Below are positions 10,600 to 23,000 of a stretch of 62,000 bases of DNA, in pieces (within the stretch, counting starts at the first letter, position 1; each line of letters begins with the position of its first letter). The translations under genes were made by a program, and so were the position numbers. The DNA comes from Symbiodinium natans (Eukaryota; Sar; Dinophyceae; Suessiales; Symbiodiniaceae). Location of the stretch: NCBI GenBank assembly GCA_905221605.1, contig CAJNDS010002069.1:79541-141540 (forward strand), read 5' to 3'. The notes below the pieces were generated by a model that ran no database searches, had not been told where the DNA came from, and saw only the letters and a list, made by a program, of their open reading frames with translations.

Positions 10600-12660
10600 C
10601 TGCTAGGTCTTGCCATTGTATGTGGCGGATGTCTCCAGATCCAGCCTGAGATGCTCCGGGTCACTGTCGAGGAGGCATCAATATATTGATGTCTAGCTGT
10701 CCTCGCGGCCTTTTCGTAAGTGCGTCCCAAGCGGCACGCCTCTAAGCTCCTTTGGCTTTGGCAAACGGATGCGAGTAATGCCTGCAGAGATCTGCCAAAG
10801 TCTTGGTAGCCGTATCATTCTGAAAGAAATGCTCATCTGAAGAGAGTGCGGTCGCCTTCTTTGCGCCCATCACGGACCTCTTCCAATATGTCGTTTGCAT
10901 GCCGGGCTGGCCTCAGCAAATCATGGCTGCACCACTTCCACCTCATCCTCTGACATTCTTGTCCCTTAGAGTGGGCAAGAACCAGGATGGCAACAAACAC
11001 GAAGACGGGCCTTTAATGCTCTGAGGTATGTGCACGCCCTCGCGCGTGCCCAGCGTCAGATGCGGCACCTGCTTCAAGACGCTGCCGATTCGTGTCACGG
11101 CTCCAGCCGCAGAACTCATCGTTCCAGATGGCGCTATAAGCTTGCTCCATGTCAAGCTTGCCTGCCTTGCTCCCACAAGGAACACCCTCTGGCAGGTCAA
11201 CGAGAGCACAGGCCTTGTCAGTTCAAATCCAGCTGATACATGTCTGGCGCCTCGCTCCGACGTTCGAGGCTGAGAGCTGTGCCACGTTCTCTTCTATGAT
11301 GATTTCGGTCATCTTGATGGCAACTGTGGAGCCTTTGCGCATGGCAGGCAGGCCTCTTTGTAGACTTTGTGGGCCCACAGGACGTCGGGTGCGGAGTCTG
11401 TTTGGGACACTGGTTGCACTTCTGTCCTGCCTTTGAGTTCTTCCAGGGTCTGCTTGGCCGCTCTGAACTCCGTGGCGGAAAGGCCGGCCTGGCGCTGGCG
11501 ATCTGGAACTCCAAAAAACTGATCTTTAGAGGGCTTTCTACCGGGCTTTGTGGAGTTTATGAGAGCTAATTAAATGTCCGGAGTCTTGTAATTATTCTAA
11601 AGATTCTAAGGAATCTTCGAAATTTCTGAAACGGCGTAGCATTCGCAAGGCTTGGCATCTTCAGAGCTCCCATGGAGTCCAAAGAAGCTTTTGCTGAACG
11701 CGTTTGCTCCGGCAGAAACTCCGCGGAGGTGCCCTACATTAGGTGATTAGGGTCCCGTTTTGGGCTCTTGTTACAACACGGGGCCGCTGATATATGTTCT
11801 CAAGGGTATCGCAGAAGCGGGTATCGCAGAAGCACCCCGACAAAATCCCCCCCCCCCCCTCAATCGGGCCGGGTTCTCACGAGCAGCTGCGCGCTCCTCG
11901 GATCCTTCGCCTCACACTGGGGATTGAGGTATATGCAACATGCAGGATGCGGACCTTTAAATTTGCAGAACGAGTTATGGCTTCACCCACGCAGCTTTGC
12001 ACCTCCAATGTAGAGCAGAGTAACGTGTGGCCGAACCTCCACCATCGAATGACACACAGAATTGCCACTTCTCGGGCAGGTTGACTGCTCGGGCTCACTT
12101 GATGCAGGGAGCAAGCACTAACAGGTACTTGTATACTCACGTCGGAAAGCTCTTGCGGTGAACCCTTGCCAGAACCCTTGGGCACCACTGGCAGAAAGCT
12201 CCGGGGCAGCACGCCACGTTGGGAGAGCACCTGCCGGTGCGAGAATCTTTGCAGGCCATCTCACCAAAACCACTGCACGACATTTTCAGAAACGTCTATC
12301 TGTAAGCCCGTGCAGTAAGCATCACAGGCTGAGCGGCTCAACATGCCAGCCTTCAGAACGTCCGGCATGTCAATCCGCCAGAAAAGTGGCAGTGGGGGAT
12401 CCGGCCTGCAATCAGCTGCGGGGAAGGCGATGGTGAACAGCATGGTGCATCTAAGAACTGTAACGTCAGCCAGAATTGATTCCATTAACGACAGGATTAT
12501 CTAGTCTAGAATGGCCCGCAGGTCAAACAGGCAAGGTCTGAAATTCCTAGTGAGCGGCCGCCTCGCCGGGAGCTCGAGGTCGACGATCTCGGCGCGCTTC
12601 TTCTCACGGCGCCGCTCCTCTGCCTGAAGGCGGTCTGCCTGCAGACTTTTGACTTTGAAG
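10600..12660 (-). CDS. Unidentified exons inside a dynein intron
   Basis: Several minus-strand peptides look coding but are not dynein: about 12660-12540 (SLQADRLQAEERRREKKRAE, then IVDLELPARR, a basic helical segment); about 11505-11430 (SATEFRAAKQTLEELKGRTE); about 11330-11240 (GSTVAIKMTEIIIEENVAQL, then SASNVGARRQ); about 11125-11020 (GAVTRIGSVLKQVPHLTLGT, then REGVHIPQSIK); and about 10640-10560 (WQDLAASRGDQKTKAMCEKL). They lie between the dynein exon at 14.49 kb and that at 10.46 kb, on the same strand. The VAIK tetrapeptide recalls a kinase beta-3 strand, but nothing else supports a kinase, so I do not call one. One nested gene or pieces of several are both possible. Confidence 0.35.
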
Positions 12661-13167
12661 GTCCGGAATGCACAAGAACTCTGCAGCACTGGTGAGGTGA
12701 TGAATGCTGAGTCGTGCGTTGCTTGCGTGTTGCTGGGAATATGCTGCCGGGCTCCCGGCCTCAACTGCTCGAGAGCCTGCGCAAGCAGAGCTGGTCATCA
12801 TACTTCTTCAAATCATTTGGTAGCTTGCACTTGTGCAACGACACTGCAAAGTGCAATCGCAAAACTCCATCCCAGCTGCATTCGTCCAGCCAATATTCAT
12901 CGGCTTCTTGTCGCGGACGCTTCTCTGGAGATTGCTGGCTTGTCGGCCTGCGTCACTGGTCAGAGATTAAAACCTGAGGGTGAACCATCGAAACCCTTTG
13001 TTTAAAGCCATGCCTGTCCTTCCGAAACCATTCGAAAACCCCAAGATTGAAGCACAACCTGAAACACGTGGCCTGGCCGCCGCTCGTTTTGCAAGCTTCG
13101 CCTTGCATCTTCCAAACTCTTTTGCCAACCGCCACGCACAAGAGAAAGGGATAAAAGAGATGTAACA

Positions 13168-13276
13168 CTTGGGATGTCCCCCCGTATACCAACAGTCCTT
13201 CATAGGGATTCTTATAGGGGGGGGGGGGTACTATGATCCCTGTTAAGGACTGCTAGTACAAGGGGGAACATCCCAA
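13168..13276. mobile_element. Fold-back element, TTGGGATGT family, copy 1
   Basis: Inverted repeat of about 109 bp. The left end CTTGGGATGTCCCCCCGTAT pairs with the right end, which contains ACAAGGGGGAACATCCCAA. A G run sits at the centre. Same family as 26581-26695. Confidence 0.7.
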
Positions 13277-13765
13277 CATAACAAGCACATGAGCCAGGTG
13301 GCCCCCAGAGATGTTCTGTTCTACAGGTGCCCCTGCCTTGGGGAGCTTGGAAGCTGACGAAGATGGTGCAGAGGGTGTCGGAGGTGTCGGGGCCGTGTCG
13401 ATCAGGCCTCCAAGCATGATGTCACCCTACAGTACAATGGGTGAGGAATGGTGAGAATGCCCGTATGCCGCAATATCCGCAGTCATTCATTACAGCAAAA
13501 CTTCGAGGCAACCGCGGCTTGAACCAGCGAAAAGATCTGGTAATGACAGCATCATTGCTTTGTGGGGTTCTGCAGCCCGTGCCTTTTACGATGGTCAGGA
13601 TCGCGTCTGACGCCTGGCAGGTGCGTTGTGTCTTCGGCGACTTATAGCGACTATATGTGACTACTATCGATGGCCCTTGGGCGCCTCATCAGTCTTGCCG
13701 GCCAAGGCGAGATGCACGCTGCTCCTCACATCTTCCCTGACAGAACAGAACAGCTCAGCACTGCC

Positions 13766-14340
13766 CTACCAGAAAGTGGTATCTGGTAATCCAAAACAAA
13801 CCCAAGATGCTCTTCGGACTGGTTTAGTTAACGGGGGAGAGGGAGGGCCGGGAGGGGGGTGAGGAAGGGAAGAAAGAGAGAGAGAGAGAGGGAGCGCACG
13901 CTTAATCACCAATCCCAGACAAAAGAAGAAGCTGCAGCTGCAGCACCTGGCCAGCAGCCATCGTATCACATCAGCCTGGAGCGGGTGTCCACCGTGCCGA
14001 AACAGCTGAACAGCCAATCGGGTCGTTTGGCGCCTCGAGTTTGGTAAAATCATCGACGGCATCGGTGCCCATGTGTCCTGGGGTGGCCTGCAGCTTACAG
14101 TCCCATGATTTCGCAACTCACATGGCTCGCAGCATGTCCAATCTCGGGTTGTAGGGAGCCTGCAGCACACCCCCAGGGCCGTAGGCCAAGCGCTTGGCCA
14201 CAAGGAGCAAGAAGAGCTTTGGCGGCTTGGCATATCTGGTCTGCTGCTCTGTCGCTGAACTCTTTGTGATTTTTGTGTGCCAACCCCAACCGTTCACAGT
14301 GATTGCAGAAAACCGTGAATAGCCTCCATATCATCTGAAA
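13766..14340 (-). other. Open minus-strand stretches, nature unclear
   Basis: Two overlapping open stretches (for example RAADQICQAAKALLAPCGQ near 14250) occur within the 14.49-10.46 kb dynein intron. A (GA)n run at 13875-13892 interrupts. None of the peptides is recognisable, and both strands are open, so coding status is undecided. Confidence 0.2.
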
Positions 14341-14469
14341 TCACCACAAGTGGCATATGCACAGTCTAGACTATGACCCCTCGTGTGAAAGCTGCAAGCT
14401 CGAGCTGGCGCAATCATAAAGACACGGGCGACCCTGGGCTTGCAGGAATACCAGAAACTGCGAGTCTCT

Positions 14470-16950
14470 TGTCATCTTCACTTGCCTGAATTTCAGGCGG
14501 ATAGTGTGGATTGGAGAGCTTCGTCTGCATGAAGAGGCGGAACTTGTCATTGTAGTTAATGTCCTCAACACTGACTTGTCCAAGAGTCTAAGAAAGGCTT
14601 GGCCTAGTCTCAGCTGGCATGCCGATGGATCGACTTGCGGACTGTGTTTTCATGTCGCGGGGGTCCTTGTCCCCAAGTTTCAGGACTTTGCGCGTGCCAC
14701 GTTTGATGGTGTTGCGAGCCTTAAGCTGAGCTTTGTGAACGGAATGTGCACTGTTGATTCTCTGAGGATCTCTGAGATCTTGGCGATAACAGGCTGGAGC
14801 ACTGCATCAATGTGTTCGCCCATGTTCTCGACAAGCACCTGTCTTCGCCATGTGCCAGCGGCATGCCCAAACCAGCTCTCCTACAAGCAGGACTATCGAT
14901 GGCTGGCACAGCGAGAGGAACTCTTAGGTAGCTAAGCCCACAAGCGACCCCCCTTCTCATGCATGGCAGGTTGGTATCCCGGTGCAAAACGGGCGGGCAG
15001 CACGCTGTGGCCGGCTTCGATGGACTTCTCAAAAACTTGTACCTCGTATTCACGCGCTTCTTCGGATTAGCATTCACATGCTCCTTAGAAAGTGCGCGGA
15101 TGCAGGCAAAGCGGGCCAGGGCTCCAGCCATTTTCGGCGTTCCCATGCGCGTGATCTCAGCGCAAACCCACAACGCAGCCACAGTACAATACAGTACTCA
15201 TTGAGAAGATACGGAGCCATGGTTTCTCCAGAAAGAAAGTTAAAGTTGCTCCACCGCAGCAGTTTCAACGGCATTCAATTGAGGTTGCGCACCAAACCTT
15301 TGACTCGAGGACACCGACTAACGAAAGAGGCTGGATTGAGGCTGTATTCTGTACAAGGCCCTGACAGTAGAAATCGCAGGGGAACAGTGGGAACAGTCAC
15401 TTCAGCAATCCAAGGCTTTGGCTTGCAGATTCCGCTCGGCCTCCTTGTTCTTGATCCACACGATGCCCTGTGTGCTGGTTGAGACTGGGACTCTGGTTTG
15501 AGGCTTGAACTCCCCCACCTGAAGCTGAGGATCAATGACGAGGCACCATCGCTGACTGCACGTCATGATTGCGCCTTATCATCCGTGCTTCGCTCTGAGA
15601 TGAGTGATGACAAGGACATTTCAGTTCCGAAAGAATTGAGGCTCGAGCCGTTCTCCAAGGACACCCGGTCACTTGGCAAGCCATTGGCCTTGATTGCGGG
15701 CATGCTGACTTACCGACACAATCATCGCCGGAAATCATCCGAAGAGGAATAGGAGCTTGCAATCACCCTCATGTAGCACTGGGTCGCTGGCGGCTTTCAG
15801 GTCTTTAGGATTTGGGTTTGGCAAGTCGGGTCATGGGGCCGGTCTAAAACAAGTTGGCTCAACAGCATAGCTTCAGGCACGATGGCTGCAACAATGGGAG
15901 CATAGACATACATAGAACTTCGAACACATTGTAGAAAATGCTCTGACGCGGACAGCATTGCACTGTCGTACCACACGCCAGCCATCCACAAGCGATCAAG
16001 AGCTAACCAGTGCACCCAGAAAGTGCCACATCGTGACTTGCAGCCCCTACCAACTTGCAGAATTGGCAGAGTATTGCGGAGTTGGGGTCTAAGGCTTCTG
16101 CGCACCACCTCGCCTGCTCGGCTTCCGTGGACAGAACCTGGCAAGAAAGTCCGACCCGGCTCTGACACCCTTGACTCTTGACCGGATCTTGACCCTTCCC
16201 GCATCTTCCCGACTGGCACCTGCAGTGGGCTGATCTCGGGCCCAAGAGGCACGCTGCGTGCCTGCATCAGGGCTTTCAAAAGCCACGCAGGTGTTCCCCC
16301 ACGTCAGGTGTCCAGTTCTGTCCTGCAGGAAGTCAACAAAGTTGGCTGTGGCAGTCTCGCGGTATTCCCGAGAGAACACCTGGAACACGACTCGATTGGA
16401 GCACAACTTCGGTGACTAAGGCGCAACAAGAATCACGACACTTTGCAGCGGTCAACTGAGGCATGCGCGCCAAGGTAGGATGCGAATGAGCATGCAACCA
16501 AGGAATCGCCCGGAATGTAGACGAGCTCTTCTGATGTCCTTTCCACCTGAGCGACCGGAAACTGTCATGCCCGGACGAGTTCCCGCAATAACCCGCGCAA
16601 GTGCCACCAAAACCATGTGCTACGCAGCATCCAGGTGCGGGGCGGTTTGCTCCCAGATGACACCATTGGCGCCTGTAGTAGCCATAAACTTGGCATAAAC
16701 TTAGCATAAACTTCGGGAAAAAAGTCGGCTCGGGCGACAAAGCGAATGCGCACATCACTTGCGTGACTGTGCTCCGTGCTTAGCGCGCCCACCAGGCGCT
16801 GAGCCATGTCCAATTTGTTCTGGCACCTGTCCGTGAGTCACACGTCGTGTCATGTCCCGTCCCTCAAGCGCTTCAAAACCCTTGGTCTCGTACCGTTCGG
16901 CTTCGGCCATGACAGCCTCCTTCTCAGCAATTGCCTGTCGACAGTGATGG
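14470..16950 (-). CDS. Dynein heavy chain, return stalk end and AAA5
   Basis: Exons in order: 16934 to about 16880 (AIAEKEAVMAEAERYE, second stalk helix); 16826 to about 16765 (CQNKLDMAQRLVGALSTEHS, family C..KL..A.RLV..L..E at the stalk/AAA5 join); about 16390-16320 (VFSREYRETATANFVDFLQD, family GPF..EYR); about 15685-15625 (NGLPSDRVSLENG, family GLP.D..S.ENG); about 15570-15515 (AIMTCSQRWCLVIDPQLQ, family RWPL.IDPQ.Q); about 15490-15425 (GIVWIKNKEAERNLQ); about 15045-14995 (EVQVFEKSIEAGHSVL); about 14830-14775 (VENMGEHIDAVLQPVIAK, family ENVGE.LDP.L.PVL); about 14710-14665 (TIKRGTRKVLKLGDKD); and 14572-14486 (NYNDKFRLFMQTKLSNPHYP). The exon feeding 16934 ends at 20053. The 3.1 kb between them contains the whole ABHD-type hydrolase. 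Confidence 0.88.
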
Positions 16951-17407
16951 AGTCTCGGCCACTCATGATAGCTCATGGCTCTGCCATTCAAGACCCAACT
17001 AAAAACCAGCAATGTTGCTTCTCTGCACCCTTTTCTACCGACATTGCGCGCTGTTGGAGTTCGAAGGCGCAATCATTGCAGTCGCCCTTGCAGTCCTGAA
17101 CATCTCAACGAAGAACCTCATCGACAGCATCTGTCATCCTTCAATGCCTTCCCTTGCGAATCGGTCATCACATCATCAAGATTGGAGGCACGGTGCTCCG
17201 TGCAGGAAAATGTGCAGCCACCCTGGCTGGTACGAGCAGAAGGCAGTGGAGCAGCCGAATGAGCATTTCTGATCCTGTCACACATCCGTCAACCCACTGG
17301 GTGATTCTCGCCCTTTCTGCCCGTTCACGAAGACCATGACCGTGGCTGTGGCTCATGCGCTCGATTCCAAGCTTCAGGTTCTGGGCCGAAAAGAAGGTCG
17401 AGTGGCT

Positions 17408-17449
17408 GGTGCGGTCAGGGTGCGGTCAGGGTGCGGTCAGGGTGCGGTG
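17408..17449. repeat. 11-bp tandem repeat at the hydrolase stop codon
   Basis: There are about four copies of GGTGCGGTCAG. On the minus strand they read CTGACCGCACC, which places the hydrolase stop (TGA at 17439-17437) inside the first unit. Copy-number change here would alter only the 3' UTR. Confidence 0.8.
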
Positions 17450-18957
17450 TTAGCATCCCTCTGCCTCTTTAGAAATTCTGCTGCAACGTCTTCCACCCAG
17501 TCGGACCGGAGTGCATCTGAGTCGTCCTGCCAACCGAGGTGTCCGCCATGGGAAGTGTAGGCTAGCCTTAGCAACATTTCGCCTACAAGCAGCCAGCCTA
17601 AGCGCAACATACTTTATGTTAACCCATTGCCCACTGCCTGCCCACAAGGTACAGTACGTTGGGATTGGCACGTATGCTGTCAAATGGAACCCATCCAGTG
17701 CTCATGGGATCGTCCGCAGCGCTGACCATCAACAGCGGCACGGAAACATTCTCCACCCGGCGGCAGGAGCTGGCGTGGTAGTAATACTCCTCCACGGAGC
17801 TGTACCCAAACATTCGTCGAACAAGTGCTTCATCAATGTCAAAAACTTCCTTTGCAGACTGCAGCCTCAGACTGTCGACCAAAGCATCTGTTCCGTTCCA
17901 TGCAAGCACTGGTCCGCTGCTGTATTGCGGCATCGCAGGTCGCAAGCATTTCAGCAGATTCCGCGTCACAAAGCGACTATAGACATGTTTCGTAACCCAG
18001 CGCTCCCTTGCCTGCCGGCCGCAGCGGACCAGGCAGTGAGTAGCACAAAGGGCTACGCCACCATCCAAGTAGCTGCTTGCAGTTCCATTCTGTTCTGCAA
18101 GCGTGTTGACCAAGATGTTGGCGCCCAAACTCCATCCCACTGCAAACACCGGTTTTTGCGTGTTCGATGGCTTGATCAACTGGATTCGCAGAAATTGGAT
18201 GGCCTCTCTCATGTCCTCTGTGGATCCCCTGTATGCCGAGAAGAAGCGCGGAGTCCGGAGTGAGCAGCCAGCACACCCGCGCATGTTCAGCACGCCAACA
18301 GCAAACCCGTGGCTAGTCAACCTTGCTTGACAAAAGAGCGTGAAGCAACACACATCAGGATGTAAAAACGTATGTAACGCATGACTCCGTGCTCCTGGGA
18401 AACTTATCGGCCATGTTTTTGACATATCCGCCCTGACTGCTGCCGCCAAGCCCTGGCAGGAGTAGCACAACAGGTGCCTTGCAGCACAAGCTTCGCAAGA
18501 CAACTCTTGCACAGCACGCTGTCGCAAGCTGTCGCAAGTCGTGATGCAAGGACGCCATTGATCTGAGTCACTCGGCCGTCGATGCCGGGGGCAGCTGTGC
18601 CATGGCTGTCCTCCCACCGACTTGTCTTTGACTCAACTCGTGAATCTGATTGTCCAGGCGATGTATAGCGCTGGAAGGCAGATCATGGATAAATGCCGGT
18701 CAGAAGGTCCTTCAACACCACGTCGAGGGCCAAAGCGCCGCCTGCTGAACCAGTGCAATCCATGCAGACAGTGCGTGCGCAGTCCTGTGGCTTATGGCAT
18801 ACAGGTCTATTGCCAAGGCACCATCATTGGTCGGGATGATGTGCCGCTTGTATGTCAAGTCTGCAGACGATCGGCACAAAGCTGCAAATAGCGTCCTCGG
18901 CGACAGCTTCAGAAAGGCAAAGCGCAACAGCCCGTCGAACGACACAAAGCTGACCAA
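17437..18957 (-). CDS. ABHD1/3 (EMB8/YheT)-type alpha/beta hydrolase
   Basis: Members of this family are serine hydrolases, many acting on lipids and often membrane-anchored at the N terminus. The chosen start is the ATG at 18957 (MVSFVSFDGLLRFAFLKLSP), followed by YKRHIIPTNDGALAIDLY, the family's strand before the oxyanion loop. Exon 2 (about 18510-18395) has APVVLLLPGLGGSSQGGYVK. Exon 3 (about 18335-17640) has GVLNMRGCAGCSLRTPRFFS (family N.RG..G..L.TPR.Y), then STEDMREAIQFLR, the nucleophile elbow VGWSLGANILV, and the acid motif SAADDP. Exon 4 (about 17570-17437) has SHGGHLGWQDD with the catalytic His, then the stop. Ser, Asp and His are all present, so the enzyme should be active. Length is close to the usual 300-400 residues. 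The gene lies wholly between dynein exons at 20053 and 16934, on the same strand. Its stop falls in an 11-bp tandem repeat. Confidence 0.88.
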
Positions 18958-18959
18958 TC

Positions 18960-20050
18960 AAACGGTTCTACCGAAATAACCATTATTCTAAAGACGGTTT
19001 TTGAAACAGGTTCTGATACACCCATGTAGTCGAATTAATCGGCAGGCCAGGCCTGCTGCACTGCTGCAACATGTCTTACAACTAAAGAGTCTTCTCAAGC
19101 CATGGCTCATGACATCGCCCTGCTTCAGGAACCAGGGTGGTCGATACCAATGATGCCATGTCCCCAAGTTCTTGATGCTAGCAGAGAGCCCGGCGAGGGG
19201 GCTCTCCTCACAAACATAGACACCTCAAGGTAGGCGGCGCTTTTGCAAGCAAGGATCTTGCAATATCTGCAAATGTACCCACAACTTCCTCTGCCTCTGC
19301 TGAGTGTCCCATTTTGGTCATCATGCTCAGACTAAGGCCTTAGGGCGCGGCCTTCGCTACCATCAAGTGACGCCGGAACGAAAGTCTCCGGCAAGGACAC
19401 ACCCGGATCAGAGGATCGTGTGGAAATCTTTCCTGAGTCCAGGAGGACCGATGAGGGCCGGAAAGCACAGTGCACTCAGATGTCTGACTGGACCAGAAAG
19501 CGAAGTCCACAAGCTCAGGACACGCTTCGGTGGATCTTGCTTGAACAAACTGGTGGTGTGCTTCTCACGAAGTCTGACCCCTCCCTGCGCGGGCTGAAGT
19601 TCTGTCTGAGGAATGGCAGACTCGTAAAAGAGCGAGCCAGAAGACCCAAGCTGGCTGCCAAAGCAGAAGGGCGCCACAGCTTGCAGGGCATGCCCGACTA
19701 ATTTGGCAAGCTCATGGGAGCAGAATGCACATCTGTCACTCACAGAATCGGCGCATTTGAAACAGCATACGTGAACTTGCAAAGGATGTTCTTGGATTGC
19801 TGACGCCGATGTCTGTGTACCATGCACCACGTTTAGACTCCAAGCCCCTAGGCCCTAAGCCCTACAGTACATAACGCCCCTGCAAACAATGAACCGAAAA
19901 ACCTTGCGGTTGGACTTCAGAACCCGCAGCAACGAAACTTACCAGGCCTTCTAAGCATCCGTGGCTGCAGGGTTGTGAGCCAGAATGGGACAACTGACTA
20001 CACGATACCGTAAACTGCTCGCTGCTGCAAGGCTTCAGCAACTAAACCAT
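18960..20050. other. Intron/intergenic stretch, nothing recognised
   Basis: This lies between the hydrolase start and the dynein exon at 20097-20053. Open frames near 19304-19830 exist on both strands and none carries a recognisable motif. Confidence 0.4.
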
Positions 20051-20052
20051 GC

Positions 20053-23000
20053 CTGGTCAAATTCTGCGACCAGCGTGGCAAGCCTGTCCTCCAAGTCCTT
20101 GAGAACACCGGGAAAGGCACTGTACAGACATTGAGGGTCTTTAAAAACAGGAGAGGGTTTTAAAAACGATCGGTTGCAGGAAAAACTGCCGCAGGCCACA
20201 TCCGGAGTCTGATTGAAGTGTCCTTGACCATCGCCGTCACTTCTCTGTGCCTCTCATTGGCCTTTTCCAGCGTCTCGGTCGCTTCCTGCAGCGACCTGCA
20301 GAACAGGGCCACAATGCTCCTCACGTGATGGTTCGCTCTCCGGCCTTTTTTTGGGCTCCACTTGAGAGACCACGTCGTAGTACCTTCAAGAGCAGATCTG
20401 GCATTGATGTGCCCCTGTACTCGCTTATCCCGTGCTGTGAAGCACCTACCATGCCTACATGTGGCCGTGTAATGTAAGGTATATAGGGCTGCTTCATAAG
20501 TTTACAACACGATGCCTGCAAAGTTCGAGCGGGAGATCCTGCATGGGTGGCCAATTCTTGGCAGCCGTCGACGCTCGATCATGTCTGGAGGTTTAGGTTG
20601 AGATTGCTCCCCATACTTCCAGATCCCTTGATACATGCCGTTTGCTTTGCAGCGACTTAGCCAACACCCTGAGCAACAAAATGTCAAAAGACCGGGTTGG
20701 GATTTCTGAGCCCTTCACCCTCTGCAGAAGTGACATGGACTACTGGTGCTACTGCCATTCTCCTGCTATGCGCGAATCTTGTCGAGATACATCAAAGTCC
20801 GCAGCTTGGCACCAGAAATGGGGCTACCACCCGAAGCGAATCTAAGCAGAGCAACTCCTGGCCCAAGAATGAGCAACGAGCATGGGAAGTGCCGGAAGGG
20901 CGCTTGATGATGTTGATGACAAACTCGCTGAGGCCTCCCGCTGCCTGGAGAGGGAAGGGCGAGTGGGCTACAAGATTCCAAGATGCGGGCTCAGTCGACC
21001 TCACACCCAGTCCCGGCCAATGGGCTGCAGAAGCAGCACGTCACAGAAATGCTATGGGGGTCGTCCCGTGAGAGTAGGGCCTGGGTTAGGATGCTTCCTT
21101 GTCTTTGGCAGTTGAGAATTATTTGAGAAATTGATTCTTGCGCGTAGTCAGCCAACTGGCCAACAGGCGCAGCTTCAACTGTAGTGAAGCCCTGCCTCTG
21201 CAAGAACAGCAGACACCTCGAGAACCCTGAGCCCTCCTAATCTCCCCCTAAACCCTGATTTTGGGGCTCCCAAACTCCGCTCCCCCCCCAAAAAAAACTG
21301 CCTGCGACTTCTTCTTCATGTTCTCTGGGAAGAAGGCCTCGCCTAGCCCATCCTTCAGCTTCCGAGCCTGGCACCCCACAAACTACTTATACATGGATGC
21401 ATTTTTAAGGCGAGTTTTAGGGTCATTTTTTGTCTTTTTCTGGTTTTTGGCTTTTTGTGATATTGATGTGGAGGCCAAACTTTCAGTGATTGCTACGCTG
21501 CTGCAACACTGACTTGCAATTGTGTGTCTCCCAGCTGGGCCTCGTCCACGTTCTGGGGCGGTACTTTTCCTTCGTCAATCACCAGCTTGAAGCCCTTGCA
21601 GTTGCAGGCGCGCTGAAGACAGTAGACTACGGCACTTTGCTACTGAGTTACTGCTGGTAGCGGTCCTTGTACAGTCCTGTATAGAGAGGGAGAGAGGGAG
21701 AGAGAGAGAGAGAGAGAGAGAGACAAAGAGAGACAAAGAGGGAGAGAGAGAGGGAAGCTGGCACTGCAGCGGTCGCGATGTCTTCAGAATCGCAGCCCAC
21801 CGCGAAGAGACCCCAGAGTGTGATGCTTCGCAGCATGCGAGAGCTATTTCAACCCCTTACCCCTAAGTGCAGATATGGCATGATATCTCACTGAGAGCCT
21901 CCTGGTAAAATCCTCAAAATGGTGCCCTGGCCTTGAGTTGGGCGAGGAACTTGTTCGGGTCGGTCATCATCTTCTGTATGCCCTTCCAGGTTCTGTCCTT
22001 GCTTCGGGCGTTTCGGGCCTAGTGACGAATCACTTGTCTAGAGATCTGCATTGGCATCCGGTTGCTCCTTCGGCCTGCCCTTCTTGTCGATGTCAATCAG
22101 AGGATCGATTCCAGCCTTGCGCATGGCTTGGGAATGGAGGGAGCGGCTCAGGATGGCTCAGAGGGCAGAGTGTGCAGGAGACAGGCAGGACAGGCATGGA
22201 GACAGGTTGAACATGGCGCGGGGCTGAACAGTGCTCAGGGTGCCGCCAGCAGGTGCAATGCGGTCTCACACACTGTTGCAACATCTGTCGGAGGTCGCGT
22301 CAAGGCCTAAGACAGATGCTAGGCAAATGACAAGGCCCTGTGCAGAATACCCAAGGCCCAAGCCTTAAGCTCATTGAACTCCTTCTTGTCCAGGACATCC
22401 AAGGCTGCCTCGTATAGCTCTTATAGACAGTTGCGGGTCTGGGAGCACTCAGATCTTGGCAGGCCTCAGCCTGCTGTACCAGCGGCAAGGCAGCATCCAA
22501 ATCCTCAGCGAGTCTGCAACATCAACATCCACAACATGCTAGGTCGCACTCTTGTTCTGGAGGTTGTCCATAAGTCCCAGGTCAGCTTCTGTAAGCGCAC
22601 TGCTCGCATGCAGTCTTCCTTCTTCTCAGCGACCTGCGATGCGTACTTAAGCTCGGTCTCAAGTCCAGAGTGGCACGGTTGCGAACCCTAATTGCAGCGA
22701 TGTTTGTTCGTTCTTCGGTCTTTGCCTGTTGCGCGATCTGCGCGCACTTCACGGCCTCAATGTTTGCCTTCTCTGCCTGCAGCATAGGGCCGCGCTGAAA
22801 CACACCGGCTCCGATCATTCCGAGATCAATGACATCGTATCTGCTGTCCCCAAAAGCCCAAGCCCAAGTGTCCCATGTGCCTCTGTGTTCACTTTCGTCT
22901 TCTCGCGGCCAACCTCAGGGACAACGTGGCAGGTCGTGGGCCCATCGTGCGCAGTTGGGCGCCTTGACTGCAGACATCGCTGTAAGCCACTGCAAGCATC

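Noticed and set aside
11240-11330. VAIK motif suggesting a protein kinase
   Set aside because: No glycine loop, HRD or DFG motif could be found in neighbouring exons.
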